The notes under the pieces were generated by a model. It ran no database searches and was not told the DNA's origin. It was given only the letters and a program-made list of their open reading frames with translations. A DNA stretch of 64,000 bases from Dictyophora rubrovolvata (taxonomy: Eukaryota > Basidiomycota > Agaricomycetes > Phallales > Phallaceae): NCBI GenBank assembly GCA_029959195.1, contig CP114117.1:3286001-3350000 (forward strand), written 5' to 3'. A program made the position numbers and the translations under genes. Below, piece after piece: positions 44,071 to 56,800 of the stretch (its first letter is position 1; every line of letters begins with the position of its first letter).

Positions 44071-47000
44071 ATGCCCCGAAAACGTAAGAGGTCTGTTTCA
44101 CCCTCTAAAGGTATAATCAGTGGAGGTGGATCGCTGGGTGTAGGCGATAGAGAAGGTCTAAGTTCCATTCAACAAGGAATGGGATCAACATCTCAATCTG
44201 TTAGATCTAATATACGTCATCACTCCAACGAACCTGAGACTATGGTTTCGCCACGTCATCGACATCCGCCTCCCCCCACTGCTCACTCACCTTCGTCTCA
44301 TTATCAACCACTTTATGAACAGCAACATCCAAACCAGTCATACTCCCCACCAAACTCAAACACATATCATTCACATCCGCACCCTGTGTACCACCATGCC
44401 AATTCCAGTCACCCTTACCACAACTCTCCCGATCACGAAGTGCAGCAGCATGCCAGCTCCTATCCTATCCACGACCAGTCACCGAACCCGCCTCCAAATC
44501 CACATGCGCCATCCCATTACAATTTCGCTAATCGTGCCTATGCACAGCAACGCGATTCGGGGTTTAACACCTTCAGAGTCAATCCTGGACCGGCTCCTGG
44601 ACTGATCGCTGTAAACGCGAGTCCCGTTCCTCCGCCCTCCAACTCTGTTGCTCCTCCACTGCACTCGCCATCAATAGCAGCCCCTCCTCCGCCCTTAGGT
44701 TTTCAACATCACCAATATCCAGAGGACGATTCACACCACTTCCATCATCGATCGTACTCGCATTCACATTCGCAACCTCCTGCTTCCACATCCAGTTCTG
44801 TTCCTGCATCTCATGTACGTCTCTCACCTCCCTTGGTTGCCTCAAGGGACCCTGTGACCAGAAACGAGTTCGAAAGCGTAAATAGGAATGGCGCTAGGCG
44901 CTCCCGTCGTGCTAGAATTCGCAATGGAAACGAGAGCCCCTTGACATCTTCTGATGATGATGTATCATATAATCCTGCCACTGCAGGTGGAAGAAGCAGA
45001 GCGATGGTTAAATATTTGATCATGAAAGCCAAATATCGGTATGTTATTCCTCTCTGTACATACCACTCCCTACTTCATCCGGCCTTTGATCATTTTAGTT
45101 ATGCTCTTGGCGAAGGTGCACTCTTGAGAGACGAACTCGAAAGTCTGAAGAGGGAAGAGCACCATCAATGGAAACTCAAGGAAGTTGGTGTCGACGAGAT
45201 CATCAAGTCTTTCGGGTAAGCTTCAAGCCACAAGCCACTTATTCACGACCTATTCATATATATTGTTGCTAGGTCAGATTCGGATCGGCTCGTCCATGGT
45301 GGTGATCGGCAAGCGCAGCAATATCTGCTTGATCGCGATAATGACTCTACGGACTGGGAAATAGATATGCTCAGAGAGTTGGACAGAGAGCGGAACGCGT
45401 TTCGTGAGCGAGAACGGGAACGAGACCGTGATTATGATCGAGGAGGATACACCACGGGTATTGGGCATGATGATCGTGAAAGAGGTCGGCCTGTTGATTC
45501 GAATAGAGATAGAGATAATGATCTCGATCAGATGTCAATGAACATTCAGTCGTCGTTACCTGGATCTCGTTGGGAGGACCGGGATTCCAGACAAGGCGAA
45601 CAACGACGAGCCCGGTCTTCTTCACGTCCTCGCTATGAATCGCGTTTGGATTCTCGGTCATTCCATTACTCTCCTCATCCATATCGTCGTACGCCGCCGC
45701 CTTCATTGCCATCGGACCGTGAGGTGCACCCCGATCCTCTCACGCACCCTTCCGCCTCCCCGGCACCGTTACAACCGTCTTCTAGGCTGGAGGAGGGTGG
45801 TAACCAATATGCTACGCGACGAAGCGAACACGAACAAGACGACATGGAGTTGGAATATAAGAGATATCCTTCCCCTCGTCATCAACAACAACGTTCATCT
45901 GGGAATGTTCGTGAAGCCGGCCGTGTTTCACCAGCACAACAATCGGGTCACTACCAATCCCCGCCTCCACTATCCCATACGCATCATCAGCAACCACAAC
46001 AACACTCTGTGCGACCTTCTGTTGCTCCTTCACATTCGTTCAGAGAAAGCACCGAATGGCCGGATGGATCTCGAGTGCAAAGAGAGGACCCTCGTGAACA
46101 CGCTGAGCAGCACAGTCTGCCATACAAATATGGGCCTGATTCTCGTAGATCACCGCGACCTCCACCTTCTCCCGCGCCTCATTTAGTTTCTAAGGCAATA
46201 ACAGCTACTCATCTTTCTACTCAAGAAGAATTGAAAAGAGAGCAAGAGCCTGATGTTCCACAACGACTTTTAGAAGAATATGAAAGGGCAATAAATACAA
46301 CAACAACAACCTTCTCATCAAAGGCGGGCCAAAACGCAACTGGCGGTGCACAATACGATCGTAGTCAGCAGCGTCCATCGTCCTCGTCGGCTCAATCCCA
46401 GGGTCAATCTGCGGCTCATAGCTACCCCCAAGCTCCCGCTGAGCACACGTCTTCCGCAACTCCTACACCACCGGCTCATCGTACACGCGCGCAGACGCGG
46501 ATGGACGAAGCAGTAAAATCTTCACGGACACCGGAAGAACAAAGTCAAGACCCTTCAGCGACATCTATTGTGCCTGCTGTACCTCCCGTTTCTTCTTCAC
46601 ATAGCCCCCGCTCAAATTCAGCCCCATCCGCGAAGAGTCCAACGATATCCCAACCTCCTCAACCCTTCCCACGAAAAAGTCTTGCTCTAGATCCGCCTTC
46701 CGCAACATTAGTACCGCCGACAAGCTCCAATGTTCCTCTCTCCTCTCAGCCAAACCTTCCAGAACCTCAGGGTCTTCACTCAGCTCCTGCAGCACCAACC
46801 TCGCCTTCTCACCACTCCCGTTCGAATTCTGATACGCCTTCCGCTGATCCTGTAGTTTATCATCTCCCCGAGCCTCGGCGAAAGGCATATCATCATCCGC
46901 CGATACCTCGAGATCATCATCCAAAATATGCATACGCGTATTATCCCAATCAGAGTGAAGACGAGGAGGAGGATGAAGATATGATTGGTGGTGACTCGAG

Positions 47001-47133
47001 AAGTCTGACGAAGGGTTCTGGTGTTGGTGATAATGTTGGATCAAATGGCAGTGCTAAGCCAGAGAAGAATGCCGATCAAGATCCCGAAATAGGAACGACA
47101 ACTGTTGTGAAGGATTCCATGGACGTTGATTGA
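44071..47133 (+). CDS. Large low-complexity nuclear protein, function unknown
   Basis: Three exons (44071-45038, 45099-45215, 45273-47133) sum to 2946 nt, 981 aa. It starts MPRKRKRSVSPSKG, a likely nuclear localisation signal. Residues ~30-290 are rich in His, Pro, Ser, Gln and Tyr. A short ordered core spans the introns: AMVKYLIMKAKYRYALGEGALLRDELESLKREE, read as MVKYLIMKAKYRYALGEG then LLRDELESLKREE. A second piece is DSTDWEIDMLRELDRER. It is followed by an Arg/Glu/Asp-rich stretch (RERERERDRDYDR) and ~500 residues of Ser/Pro/Gln-rich sequence, with an acidic run (SEDEEEDED) and a C-terminal acidic VVKDSMDVD. The layout suggests a transcription or chromatin regulator. The 44071 ATG is the first in frame. 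Confidence 0.82.
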
Positions 47134-48718
47134 TTCGTTGATCGTTGGTTGCCCTTGTTGTTTATCCCAGACCTTTATGTCCGATTATCGTTCGTGTTCT
47201 GGAGACTATTTATAGATCATACTCAAGCTCGACTGGCCTCTATTCGAGAATACAGCGCAGGTCAAGAAAACAAAATCCATGATTGGGATCACCTCGACCA
47301 AAAATATGGTTGATCAAAAAAACGGGGACCTGTATGTATTTACCCGCTTTCAGGAGTTTTTGGGATCTGGAATGGTTCGTCGTGGAATCATCTTTCTACT
47401 CTTGCTCTCGCCCGCTTTCGATGAACACTAAGATCTACCGTCCTCGTCTTTAATCGTATTTAACTTCTCTCCTCACTCTCCTCATGTAGCACCTGCCACC
47501 TCAGCACCTTTACTACTCGTTGCTGTCAATAATCCGACAGACACGTCACACAAACCACCTAGATGCCGCAAAATCTCCCCCCTTCATAAATATATTGGAC
47601 TATAATTGCGAATTGTTCTCATATTTCTTGATCCCTTTTCGAATCCGAACGATCGAATTCTCCTCGAAACACTTATACATATCTGAGATTTACTCGGGGG
47701 AAGGTAGTCTGGTTTGTGTTATATATCTATGTCGCCGTGCTCGGATCTCCGAAAAAATAAAGTAATAATACCTATCAGTGTTTCACCGGTTCTTCTCGCT
47801 TCGTTTGATATCACTGGAAAAATCCTTTCTTGCTTGTTTTTATCTATCCCTCGTTCTGTTTTGGTCTGCTCTTTTGTGGTCTTCTCTTTCGTCTTGTGCT
47901 ATCAGTTTAACGCTGTTATCAGACTTCGACTCTTTAGGCGTAAATCAAGTAGATGTTGCATATCTTGTCCTGTTGTTTCTTTCGATCCTTCGATCTGCTT
48001 ACTATACATCATCGTTATATTGCAAATTTCAGTTTTGTCGTTTTCTGAATATTACCGTAGAACAGTCTCGGAAAATTTAGGTTGTATTGATTCATTCTTT
48101 TCTTCCGGCAAACACCAACCACGCTAAAAATCTCGAGTCTTTTTCTCAAGATTCGCGCTCAGCCTCCTCCGAAGGAAAGTTTTTTAAACCCATTCCGATT
48201 AATTCCATTCCTTTTTATCTAATCATTCAGAAACAATAGCATGTACATACGCCGTCTTCCAGATATTGAGAACCATGCAGACTTTTAAATTATCGCGTGT
48301 CATGGTCCATATTTACATACGCATGCGAGGTTTAATGAAAGGAGACCGGTGGTCGTACTATTTCAACATTCGTTACTAATAATGTCTAGGGGGAGATTTG
48401 GTGTGGAATTTTTGGTTCATGAGCATATATTCCGCAGTTCAGTTGAGAATATGTATGTATCATATGGCCGTGGAATTTGCAACATACATATTTTCACCGT
48501 GCCACTCGAATATGACTGTTACTACGCAATATATGTATGCTGTGGTGCATCAGAAAAATCGTATATTTCAGAAACTTCACATATATTTGCCAACAATTCG
48601 GAAGTTCAGTCAATTGTCGCATTCACATGATAGTCTATGTCGATCTCTGACGAGACAATTAACAAAAAGCAAAATTGAATGAAATCTTGGTGAAAACAGC
48701 CATTTTCTCAGCAAAAAA
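47134..48718. other. Long gene-free stretch
   Basis: 1.6 kb between convergent genes. The first part is probably the 3' UTR of the nuclear protein. The middle is pyrimidine-rich, with overlapping ORFs in several frames that lack any protein-like pattern. No repeat ends seen. Confidence 0.5.
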
Positions 48719-49652
48719 CTACCAGGGTAAAATGGTACCATCGTAACGCTTGAATGTACCACTATCCTTCGGCGTTGCACTTACAACTACCTTGTATTGT
48801 TCTTCAACGCTAAATGTGATTTCGAGCCTGGCTCCTTCGCCTCCCATTTCTAAGTTCAACAAAAGCTTAGCTCACGAATTTCTTGAAAGTGAGTTTCTTG
48901 CGTACCTGTTTTAACCCATCCAGGATCCAACACGAATACAATCATGTCTGGTCTTTCCTTAGCAATTTTATAGGTCTTCGGAGAGATGTTCAGATAATGG
49001 AATATGGTTCATAAAGCCAAATGCTTACCATCATATTCAAAGCTGTTTTGCTGGTAGAGTAACCAGCGTTCTTGACACCGAAATCCAAACCGATGCTGGC
49101 AATGCCTGTTGTAGTGTTCATAACCACGGGACCACCAGGACGCGTGCTTCGTTCAAGAGCGGGAATAAGAGCCTGCCATACAAGAGTGGGACCAAGACAA
49201 TTAGAACGCATGAAATTGAGGAATCGTTCAGAGTCAATATCAGATGGTTTGTCATTCCCGCCCTGAGATAAATCCTCAGCATTTTATAAATCAGGAGCAT
49301 ATCAGATCCAGCTTACCCTTCCCGCATTATTGATCAAATAATCTAGACCGCGCCCATCAAGGATCTTTTCGATTTCTGCTGCGGCTGTTTTTATGCTTCC
49401 GGGATCGTCTATATCCAGTTTAATCAAGTGGACACGTCCAGGTCCAGAGGTAAAAGACGAAGCTAGGACTCGGAGAGCTTCGCAGCTCTCGGGGTTACGA
49501 GCTGCTGCGAAAACTTCATCTCCGTTCCTTGCGACTTGTCTGGAGAATTCAAGGCCAATTCCTCGCGAAGTTCTAGATAATATGCATGATTTTTAAGCTG
49601 TCTTTTGTATCATTTGAAGCGATATCTACCCTGTTATAAGCCAGACAGGCAT
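48719..49652 (-). CDS. Short-chain dehydrogenase/reductase (SDR), copy 2
   Basis: Predicted NAD(P)-dependent oxidoreductase; substrate unknown. Five exons (49652-49630, 49572-49317, 49262-49029, 48957-48906, 48849-48719) sum to 696 nt, 231 aa. The first exon is only 23 nt (MPVWLITG) and joins to TSRGIGLEFSRQ to make the cofactor motif. LINNAG follows, then the catalytic YSTSK before ALNMM, then DPGWVKTEMGG. It ends YDGTILPW, like the SDR at 287. Three intron positions are shared with that paralogue; the one after WVKT is extra. It lacks a ~35-residue segment present in copy 1 after the WxKTG motif. Intact. Confidence 0.92.
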
Positions 49653-50028
49653 TTTTTAGAGAGACGTTGATGCTGAGAATCTTCTGGATTTACCTTGACT
49701 TCATGATTATTTATCTAAATGAGTTACACCGTGTTTTTTCCGGCTTGTGAACATGTGAGCGTTTTTGGGAAGCTGCTAACAGGTTATAGATGTGACGTCA
49801 CACCTTCTGGTTCGACGCAACATCGACTCCGTGCACATTGACAAATTGACAATGACAACGCAGCAGCAAACGTAATCAATAACATAAGTATGTTATTTTG
49901 ATGAAGAATTGATGTGATTATTATAAGCTAAGATAATGGTTATAAAAATCTCCGTATCTATGTTTGGTTTCGTAATCATGTCTTATTCGTGACCTAGGCT
50001 CGCTCCACTCCTTTGCGCACTGCTAGTA
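49653..50028. other. Intergenic
   Basis: 376 bp between two minus-strand genes: promoter of SDR copy 2 and 3' end of the small gene. No distinct motif. Confidence 0.45.
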
Positions 50029-50351
50029 CTAGTACATCCCCCTCCTCGTCCCTATTCTTGCTCGTCGACCACCACAGCATCTGCAGCATAGTATATCTTC
50101 AATTACTCGGAAGATTGTTACGATTACCTAAAAAAATCGCGTGAATCACCCTTGGCTTTCGTCGTGGGACACATCGAGCAACCTACCGAGGTGATGGCAG
50201 ATACAATTGTCTCAATTACACCAGCAATTGCGGAAATGACGGCATTAATAGCTAAACGGAAAAAGAAAGCGAAGATGATTCAGTAAATCAGCGAGGTATG
50301 TGGGTGTCTGAACGACGTACCGCTGCCGATTGCAGAAAATATGCTACCCAT
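50029..50351 (-). CDS. Small conserved fungal protein MGSIFSAIG, 64 aa
   Basis: Three exons (50351-50321, 50251-50187, 50127-50029) sum to 195 nt, 64 aa. It begins MGSIFSAIGSAINAVISAIA, continues as an amphipathic, Ile/Val/Ala-rich stretch (GVIETIVSAITSVIVTIFRV), then has a Cys cluster (CCRCCGG) and a basic tail ending GTRRGMY. The N-terminal MGS suggests N-myristoylation and the cysteines possible palmitoylation, so membrane association is likely. From memory, similar short proteins occur in many mushroom-forming fungi without a known role. The introns split the repeat-like hydrophobic units. No long ORF marks it, so automatic annotation could miss it. Confidence 0.82.
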
Positions 50352-50426
50352 AGTTGTGAATTTGTTTAGAGTTGTGAGTGATTTGTAAGTTGATTTGTTG
50401 AGTATATTTTGCTTTCAAAGCTCCCT

Positions 50427-50436
50427 CTTATATATG
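50427..50436 (-). promoter_or_regulatory. TATA box of the MGSIFSAIG gene
   Basis: On the minus strand CATATATAAG lies about 80 nt before the ATG, followed by a short leader rich in CA and AC. This suggests a strong, focused promoter. Confidence 0.65.
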
Positions 50437-50981
50437 TTTTTCGGAAGTGTGGTATGTACATTGGATCGAGTGACGCGGTGACGTGCATTGTGATGTCTCA
50501 TGATGTCATTTGGATATTAGTGGCCTGTGTAGTGGCTCTCATGCACATGTACCTTCTATGGCCGATGACAGAAAAATGACATGAAAGTTCTGGTCCTTTT
50601 CATCACATTCATACACATAACGGTGTAGATACAAATATTTCACCCACGTATTAGCCTGCCAGTGTGTGAGGGTATCCGAAAATATATGATTGCTCGTAAG
50701 GGAAAAAAAGCAAAAACAGAAGAGAGCTGCATGACGGTTGAAATGAAAATATAAAAAAGGAAATCGGGGAAGACAGAAGCTAAAATCCCGGCGAGAAAAT
50801 AATTAAAATCATAATGCGAAGCAAGCAACAGGATATCAAAAGGGTTGTGTTGTGCGTAAAGTATGCTGATAGATTGAAAGTAAAAGCAGAAGAATCAAAG
50901 AATGGATCTGTCATAACTCGTCATAACTCATACCTGGGATAAATTTAGTCCTATCTAAGTGAAATAATGTAATTCCCAGAC
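50437..50981. other. Intergenic
   Basis: 545 bp with scattered A-rich runs; no gene recognised. Confidence 0.45.
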
Positions 50982-52141
50982 TCATACCAAACTGAGTTCT
51001 AATGTCCAAACTCTACGTGCCCACAATTTTACAAGTTTTGAGCCTATTTCCACCTCTGTGCCATCCCACCAACACTTCCGCTGTTTCGAGAAGGAAAAAA
51101 ATCAGGATAAAAAATTGTGAATAAAACAAAACATAGAAACACACCGCAGGCTTTCTCCAAAATAACAATAGTTTTTGAGCTGTAGACATCTGCGTGTAGT
51201 CTATGGTAACCTGATCATCCTTGTTAGGCGCACTGGGATTGTGGGCAATGCCGGTTTTGAGAAGAACAAGAGCAATGGAAGAGATACAGCATCGTGACGG
51301 TTCTAAAGCACGAAACCCCCATACGTCATCCCGATTAAACCCACTGTGTTTCGTGCAAATGAGGTGGTGGAGACATCGTGATAAAAGCGGTCCCCCCTAC
51401 CTCTGACATAACATATCAATCAAATGTTGTTCAGCAACGTTATTTTCCTTATTGACATTCCGCTGTAAAGCTGTAAATATTGTCCGCTTTTCCAGTAAAC
51501 TCTGCCCACAGCTTCGTTTCAAATCCAGCATGTCTTGGTTGGCAATCCCATGCGCATCGGTCTTCTCGGGACCACCGCGTGGTGGAATAGCAAAATACTC
51601 CAGCTCTTCTCGGAGAACAATGATAGCCTGCTTGGACAGCAGAGGATTCTGAGCTTGTCCCGACGATGCGAAGTCAGGGCTAGGCGGAAAGGCATCGAAC
51701 AAATGCTGTTGAAGACTGAATAACCCCGGTTGGCTAGATGTGCCGTAAAAAGCATCAGCAGCGTTCCGGAAAAAGATGAGGATATAATCAAAGCATTGAG
51801 GATCGAACTGTGTATGTGAATCGTTAGCAAAAAAGGATTTGGCTATTTTTTGCCACCAAGGAACACTTCTCTTCCGAAGGGGCATTACGCACGTCAACGC
51901 CGTAAACTTCGTCATCCTCTTCTTCGCCATTTTCTGAGAGAGCCATGCTCTGTCGTGAAAGCACAAGTCCGTTTGGGAATAAACATAGTAACACAGATTC
52001 GGGAAGATTCATAATCGTTTCGCGGTCTACAGTAAAGCGCGCTCCACGCAGGTCGAGATGCAGCCGGGTAAGCAGCTGAGGCTGTAAGCCCATAGCGGGC
52101 ATTGAATGCTGCGATACTTGGGTAATTGGATTATTCGACAT
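50982..52141 (-). CDS. BTB/POZ-domain protein, Whi2-like
   Basis: Resembles fungal Whi2-like proteins, which pair a BTB fold with stress and growth signalling; here the role is inferred. Four exons (52141-51893, 51807-51401, 51343-51145, 51080-50982) sum to 954 nt, 317 aa. LHLDLRGARFTVDRETIMNL opens the BTB-like fold, PESVLLCLFPNGLVLSRQ follows, and DFDPQCFDYILIFFRN continues after intron 1. Later come VLREELEYFAIPP, SGFNRDDVWGFRALEPSRCC (formed across intron 2), and KCWWDGTEVE with LVKLWARRVWTLELSLV at the end. A Glu/Asp-rich insert (NGEEEDDEV) sits in the BTB part. It is divergent from DPH3, with 216 bp between start codons. Intact. Confidence 0.87.
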
Positions 52142-52357
52142 TTGGTGGTGATGATTAGGAAAATGGTATCTAGAGGGATGAAAGAAGAAGAATAAATGTT
52201 TGGCGGGATGAGCAGCCTGGTTTACCCACGAGGTGGCCCGTGTAACACTGTGGGCGCTCGTGCCTTTGTGTTGGTCACACTGTTTTTGCTGTTGCACTTG
52301 TGCCACCCAAATATTTAATCCTGGCGGGGCAGAGGTTTTCGACCTTAGAAGAAGAAA
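52142..52357. promoter_or_regulatory. Bidirectional promoter, Whi2-like / DPH3
   Basis: 216 bp between divergent start codons. It has an AT-rich AATATTTAATC near 52309-52319 but no canonical TATA for either gene. Confidence 0.5.
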
Positions 52358-52826
52358 ATGGGGGCTTATTACGATGAAATAGAAATTGAGGATATGACTT
52401 GGGATGAGGTATTCCAATATCGTATCCTGTGATGTTTTAGTTAATAAACTCATTTACCAGGAAAAGCGCGTGTATCACTACCCATGCCCATGTGGTGATC
52501 GGTTTGAAATCTCGCGGCAGCAGCTGAAAGATTATGAGGATATCGCGACTTGTCCAAGCTGCAGTTTAGTGATACGGGTGATTTATGATCCGGTGCGTCA
52601 GACTACTCTTCTGAGTGGCCGGAGTCAGTGACTCAAATTGTATCATTAGCTTGATTTTCAAGATGACGAAGACGAGGAGGACAAGAACGATGGCGCGGCA
52701 AACGATGAGGAGGAGGACGAAGACGAGGAATCTTCAGATGGTGAAGAAAATTTTGAAGACGCATTAGACAATCTGCATATCTCCGAACCGACTCATGTTC
52801 TCGCGTCGGTCGCTGCTGCTGCTTAA
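52358..52826 (+). CDS. DPH3: DPH3 (Kti11), CSL zinc-finger protein for diphthamide synthesis
   Basis: A small zinc/iron protein that donates electrons for diphthamide formation on eEF2 and works with Elongator in tRNA wobble modification. Three exons (52358-52408, 52461-52592, 52650-52826) sum to 360 nt, 119 aa. [17 protein letters not shown] starts the CSL domain. The four zinc ligands are in [13 protein letters not shown] and [16 protein letters not shown]. The typical CSL sequence ends with the second intron. The third exon adds ~58 residues, much of it acidic ([22 protein letters not shown]), longer than in yeast. Intact. Confidence 0.95.
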
Positions 52827-53825
52827 TTTGATGCAAAACGTGGATGCGGAAAGGGGTTGATTTCAGGCGAGGTTGAGCACGTTGTCGCTGTAAATGAAAG
52901 ATCCTACCATCTGTAGCGATATTAAGTCTTCGATTACCTTTGCATTTTGTATACACTAAAATTCCACATTTTCTATGACATATCTTACCAAACACTCGAA
53001 GCTGATTTTAGGCTGATTTCTGTGAATAAATGTTTACTAACAACGGAGGTAAAGGGCCTGAAAAATTGTCAATGCGCAGTACAGTGTGGACGTTCCGGTT
53101 CCTGCATGCAGCCGAGAAGACATCTTCTATCACTGCTCCATTTCTCGTAATAGATGAGTCGACAACACGGAATAAAAGGCCCTTTTAATTCTTTTGTCGT
53201 TCACAACATTTTACATCATCCTCAGCGTGGTTGGAACCTTATACGGTGGCAGCCCAACGTATTCATACTACGGTAGTGCACGGTGAGGACCTCCCAATCC
53301 GGATGGGCCAGTGATCTTGATTGTTTAGAATTCGCTTTGTTCTATCATGGTGAACACTGAATTAGGCAAGTATATTCGCTGTTCGGAGATTTACGTCGAT
53401 TCGAATTGCAGAGGCTCAATTCCACGCATCCCGTTTTTGGAAAGGTGCATAGCCACCAATTGCTTTGAGTTATACATGGTCAATCACATGTAAGTATTGT
53501 ATGTATAATTTAGACTAAGCGGTGCGATTGCGAGTTCGATAGATTCCGCAGATAAAAACTCGGCTAGATTGATATCATGAGGTTGTCTAGAATCACTCGA
53601 AGATCGACAGTCTCTGATTGGTTGGTTGCCAACAAATAAGTGACACCGGCGTGATGGAGATGTGGACGCGTGTAGACCCACGCCGTGACCGAATCAGTTC
53701 GACATTATGTACAAGTTTTTCTTCTTCTCTCCCGATCGCAGCGTGCGGCGGGAGGTAAGTAACAAAACAGCTTGCAATAAAAACCAATACACATATTCTT
53801 TTCCGAAAAAAAATTTCCCTCAGTC
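52827..53825. promoter_or_regulatory. Upstream region of the pyrimidine multienzyme gene
   Basis: 1 kb without a convincing gene. An A-run occurs just before the start (53806-53814). Short ORFs here lack protein-like composition. Confidence 0.45.
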
Positions 53826-56800
53826 ATGTCATCTTCTCTTCAACCAACCTCCCGTCCCGCTATAAACACGCTTTTAAATGGTTTTCATGCCAGCCACGGG
53901 CCTACACCACCCGTCACTGCTCCACCTGTGTTGGATGTAAGAAATCCCTTCTCGCGATTTTCAGAAGCTGTTCTTGAGCTCGAAGATGGAACAGCGTATA
54001 AGGGTCGCAGTTTCGGTGCTGAAAGCAAAAGCGTCTCGGGCGAATGTGTATTTCAAACCGGTAAGTTCGTCGTTCATGCTCTCTCTGGTTCAAGCATTTT
54101 ATCTCTTTTGAGTCGTCATTTAATGCTCTCACAGGAATGGTTGGCTATACAGAATCCTTAACAGATCCTTCGTACGAAGGTCAAATTCTCATTTTGACGT
54201 ATCCCCTAATTGGCAACTACGGTGTTCCGGCAAGACCTGAAGATTGGTCATCTTTACAAAATTTACCCAGTGACTTTGAATCATCACGCATCCACATCTC
54301 TGCTTTGATTGTTGGTTACTATTCAGAGGAGTTCAGTCATTTCCTGGCATCCTCTTCTCTCGGTCTTTGGCTCAAGCAAAACGGTGTCCCAGCTATATGC
54401 GGTGTTGATACTCGGGCTTTGACCAAACGGATTAGAGAAAAAGGGTCGATGCTGGGAAAACTTTTGGCAGCTAAAGCGACACCCGGTCCCAATGGCATTA
54501 CTAATAACAGTCATTCTTCGACGCGGAATTCGTCCCCAGCTAGTGGCGAGCGTTGGAGGGAAGACTTTATAGACATTCCATTCCATGATCCAAATGCTTC
54601 AAATCTTGTTGCAACAGTGTCGACGTCCGAACCTCGAGTATATCCCTCCACAAGCCAAGAAGTTAAGTATCATCCGTCCGGACGTCCTTTGCGCGTATTA
54701 GCCATTGACGTCGGCATGAAATATAACCAAATTCGTTGTTTCACATCGCGCGGGGTTGAGGTCAAGGTCGTCCCATGGGATTATGACTTTCTGCTTCCAT
54801 CGGAAAACCCTTATGACGGGATTTTTGTTTCCAACGGCCCAGGTGATCCCACTACCGTCTCGTCGACTATTGGTCGATTACGCGTTGCATTAAATGATCC
54901 CAACCCCAAACCAATATTTGGCATTTGTTTAGGACATCAGCTTTTGGCTCTAGCCGCAGGTGCAACGACTTCGAAGATGAAGTATGGCAATCGAGGACAT
55001 AACATTCCATGCACTGAAGCATTCAGCGGTCGATGTTACATTACAAGTCAAAACCACGGATTCCAAGTCGATACAGCTACTCTTCCTGCTGGATGGAAGG
55101 AGTTATTCAAAAATGCGAACGACGGAAGTAACGAAGGTATCTTTTGCGAGACAGGACCTTTCTTCTCCGTTCAGTTTCATCCGGAATCTACACCTGGACC
55201 TAGAGATACGGAATTTTTATTCGACGTCTTCATTCAAAACATCATAGATTGTATTACAACCCACACACTGCAACCAATCAAAATGCCAAATGCCACCGAA
55301 CTGCCTCGTCCTGATACCCGCGTAAAAGTCTCAAAAGTTATTATCCTCGGCTCGGGTGGCTTATCCATTGGCCAAGCTGGAGAATTCGACTATTCAGGTT
55401 CTCAAGCTATCAAAGCTTTAAAAGAAGAAGGGATATACACTGTTATGGTTAATCCCAACATTGCTACCATCGCCACCTCGAAAGGGTTAGCGGATAAAGT
55501 CTATTTCTTGCCCGTTACAGCAGAGTTTGTCCGCAAGATCATTAGGTATGAAAAGCCCGACGGTATTTATGTTACATTCGGTGGTCAGACGGCTCTGAAT
55601 GTTGGCATCAAACTAAAAGACGAATTCCAAAGCCTCGGATGTAAAGTCTTAGGCACACCAATCGAAACCATTATCATGACAGAAGACAGACAATTATTCG
55701 CGAGTGCAATGGCTCAGATTGGTGAACGCTGTGCCGATAGTGCCACGGCTACTACACCGGATGAGGCTGTCACTGCTGCTAATCGGATTGGATTTCCTGT
55801 TATCGTTCGGGCTGCATATGCTCTTGGAGGTCTTGGTTCTGGATTTGCGAAGGATGAAGCCCAGCTGCGTGAGCTTTGCGGCAAAGCTTTCGCCACCAGT
55901 CCTCAGGTTTTAGTTGAGCGTAGTATGAAAGGATGGAAAGAAATTGAGTACGAAGTTGTGCGCGATTGTAGGGATAATTGCATCACAGTTTGCAATATGG
56001 AGGTAAGTGGTATCCTAAGACTATTTCGCCAATGATCGTGGTACTAATTAACCTCTGTAGAATTTCGATCCCTTGGGTATACACACCGGTGACTCTATCG
56101 TCGTCGCACCATCCCAGACTCTATCAGATTCGGATTATAACATGTTGCGCACGACTGCCATCAATGTCATACGCCATCTTGGTGTCGTGGGTGAATGTAA
56201 TATTCAATATGCTTTAAACCCTGTCTCCCAAGAGTATTGCATTATTGAAGTATGCTTCTTTTTGGATAACCTCTGCATCACTCATATTAACTGGCTACTA
56301 GGTAAACGCTCGACTTTCACGGTCTTCTGCACTCGCTTCAAAGGCCACCGGTTACCCCCTAGCCTTTATTGCTGCGAAACTGGGCCTCGGAATACCCCTC
56401 AACGAAATCCGCAATTCAGTCACCCGAGTTACCTCGGCTTGCTTCGAGCCTAGTTTGGATTATGTTGTTGTCAAGATGCCTCGTTGGGATTTGAAAAAGT
56501 TTAATCGCGTTAGCAATCTTCTTAGTTCAAGCATGAAAAGCGTTGGCGAAGTTATGAGTATCGGCCGGACGTTTGAAGAAACTATTCAGAAAGCTATACG
56601 TGCCATTGATGACCAATTTGACGGCTTTTCAGACGTTAGTTATCCTAATAATCATATTAATTTGTTCGTTTACCGATGCTTTCTTTTAGAATGACTATGT
56701 CAAAGATATTGACCATGAATTGCAATATCCAACTGACAAGAGAATATTCGCCATTGCGGCCGCTCTCCACCGCGGCTACTCTGTAGAGAAAATTTGGCAA

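Noticed and set aside
45371-47044. Long minus-strand ORFs opposite the 981-aa protein
   Set aside because: Low-complexity His/Pro/Ser codons make open reverse frames; the plus-strand model has proper introns.
47520-48127. Two overlapping plus-strand ORFs of 81-137 aa
   Set aside because: Composition (Phe, Leu, Ser, Cys) reflects pyrimidine-rich non-coding DNA; no start context or family motif.
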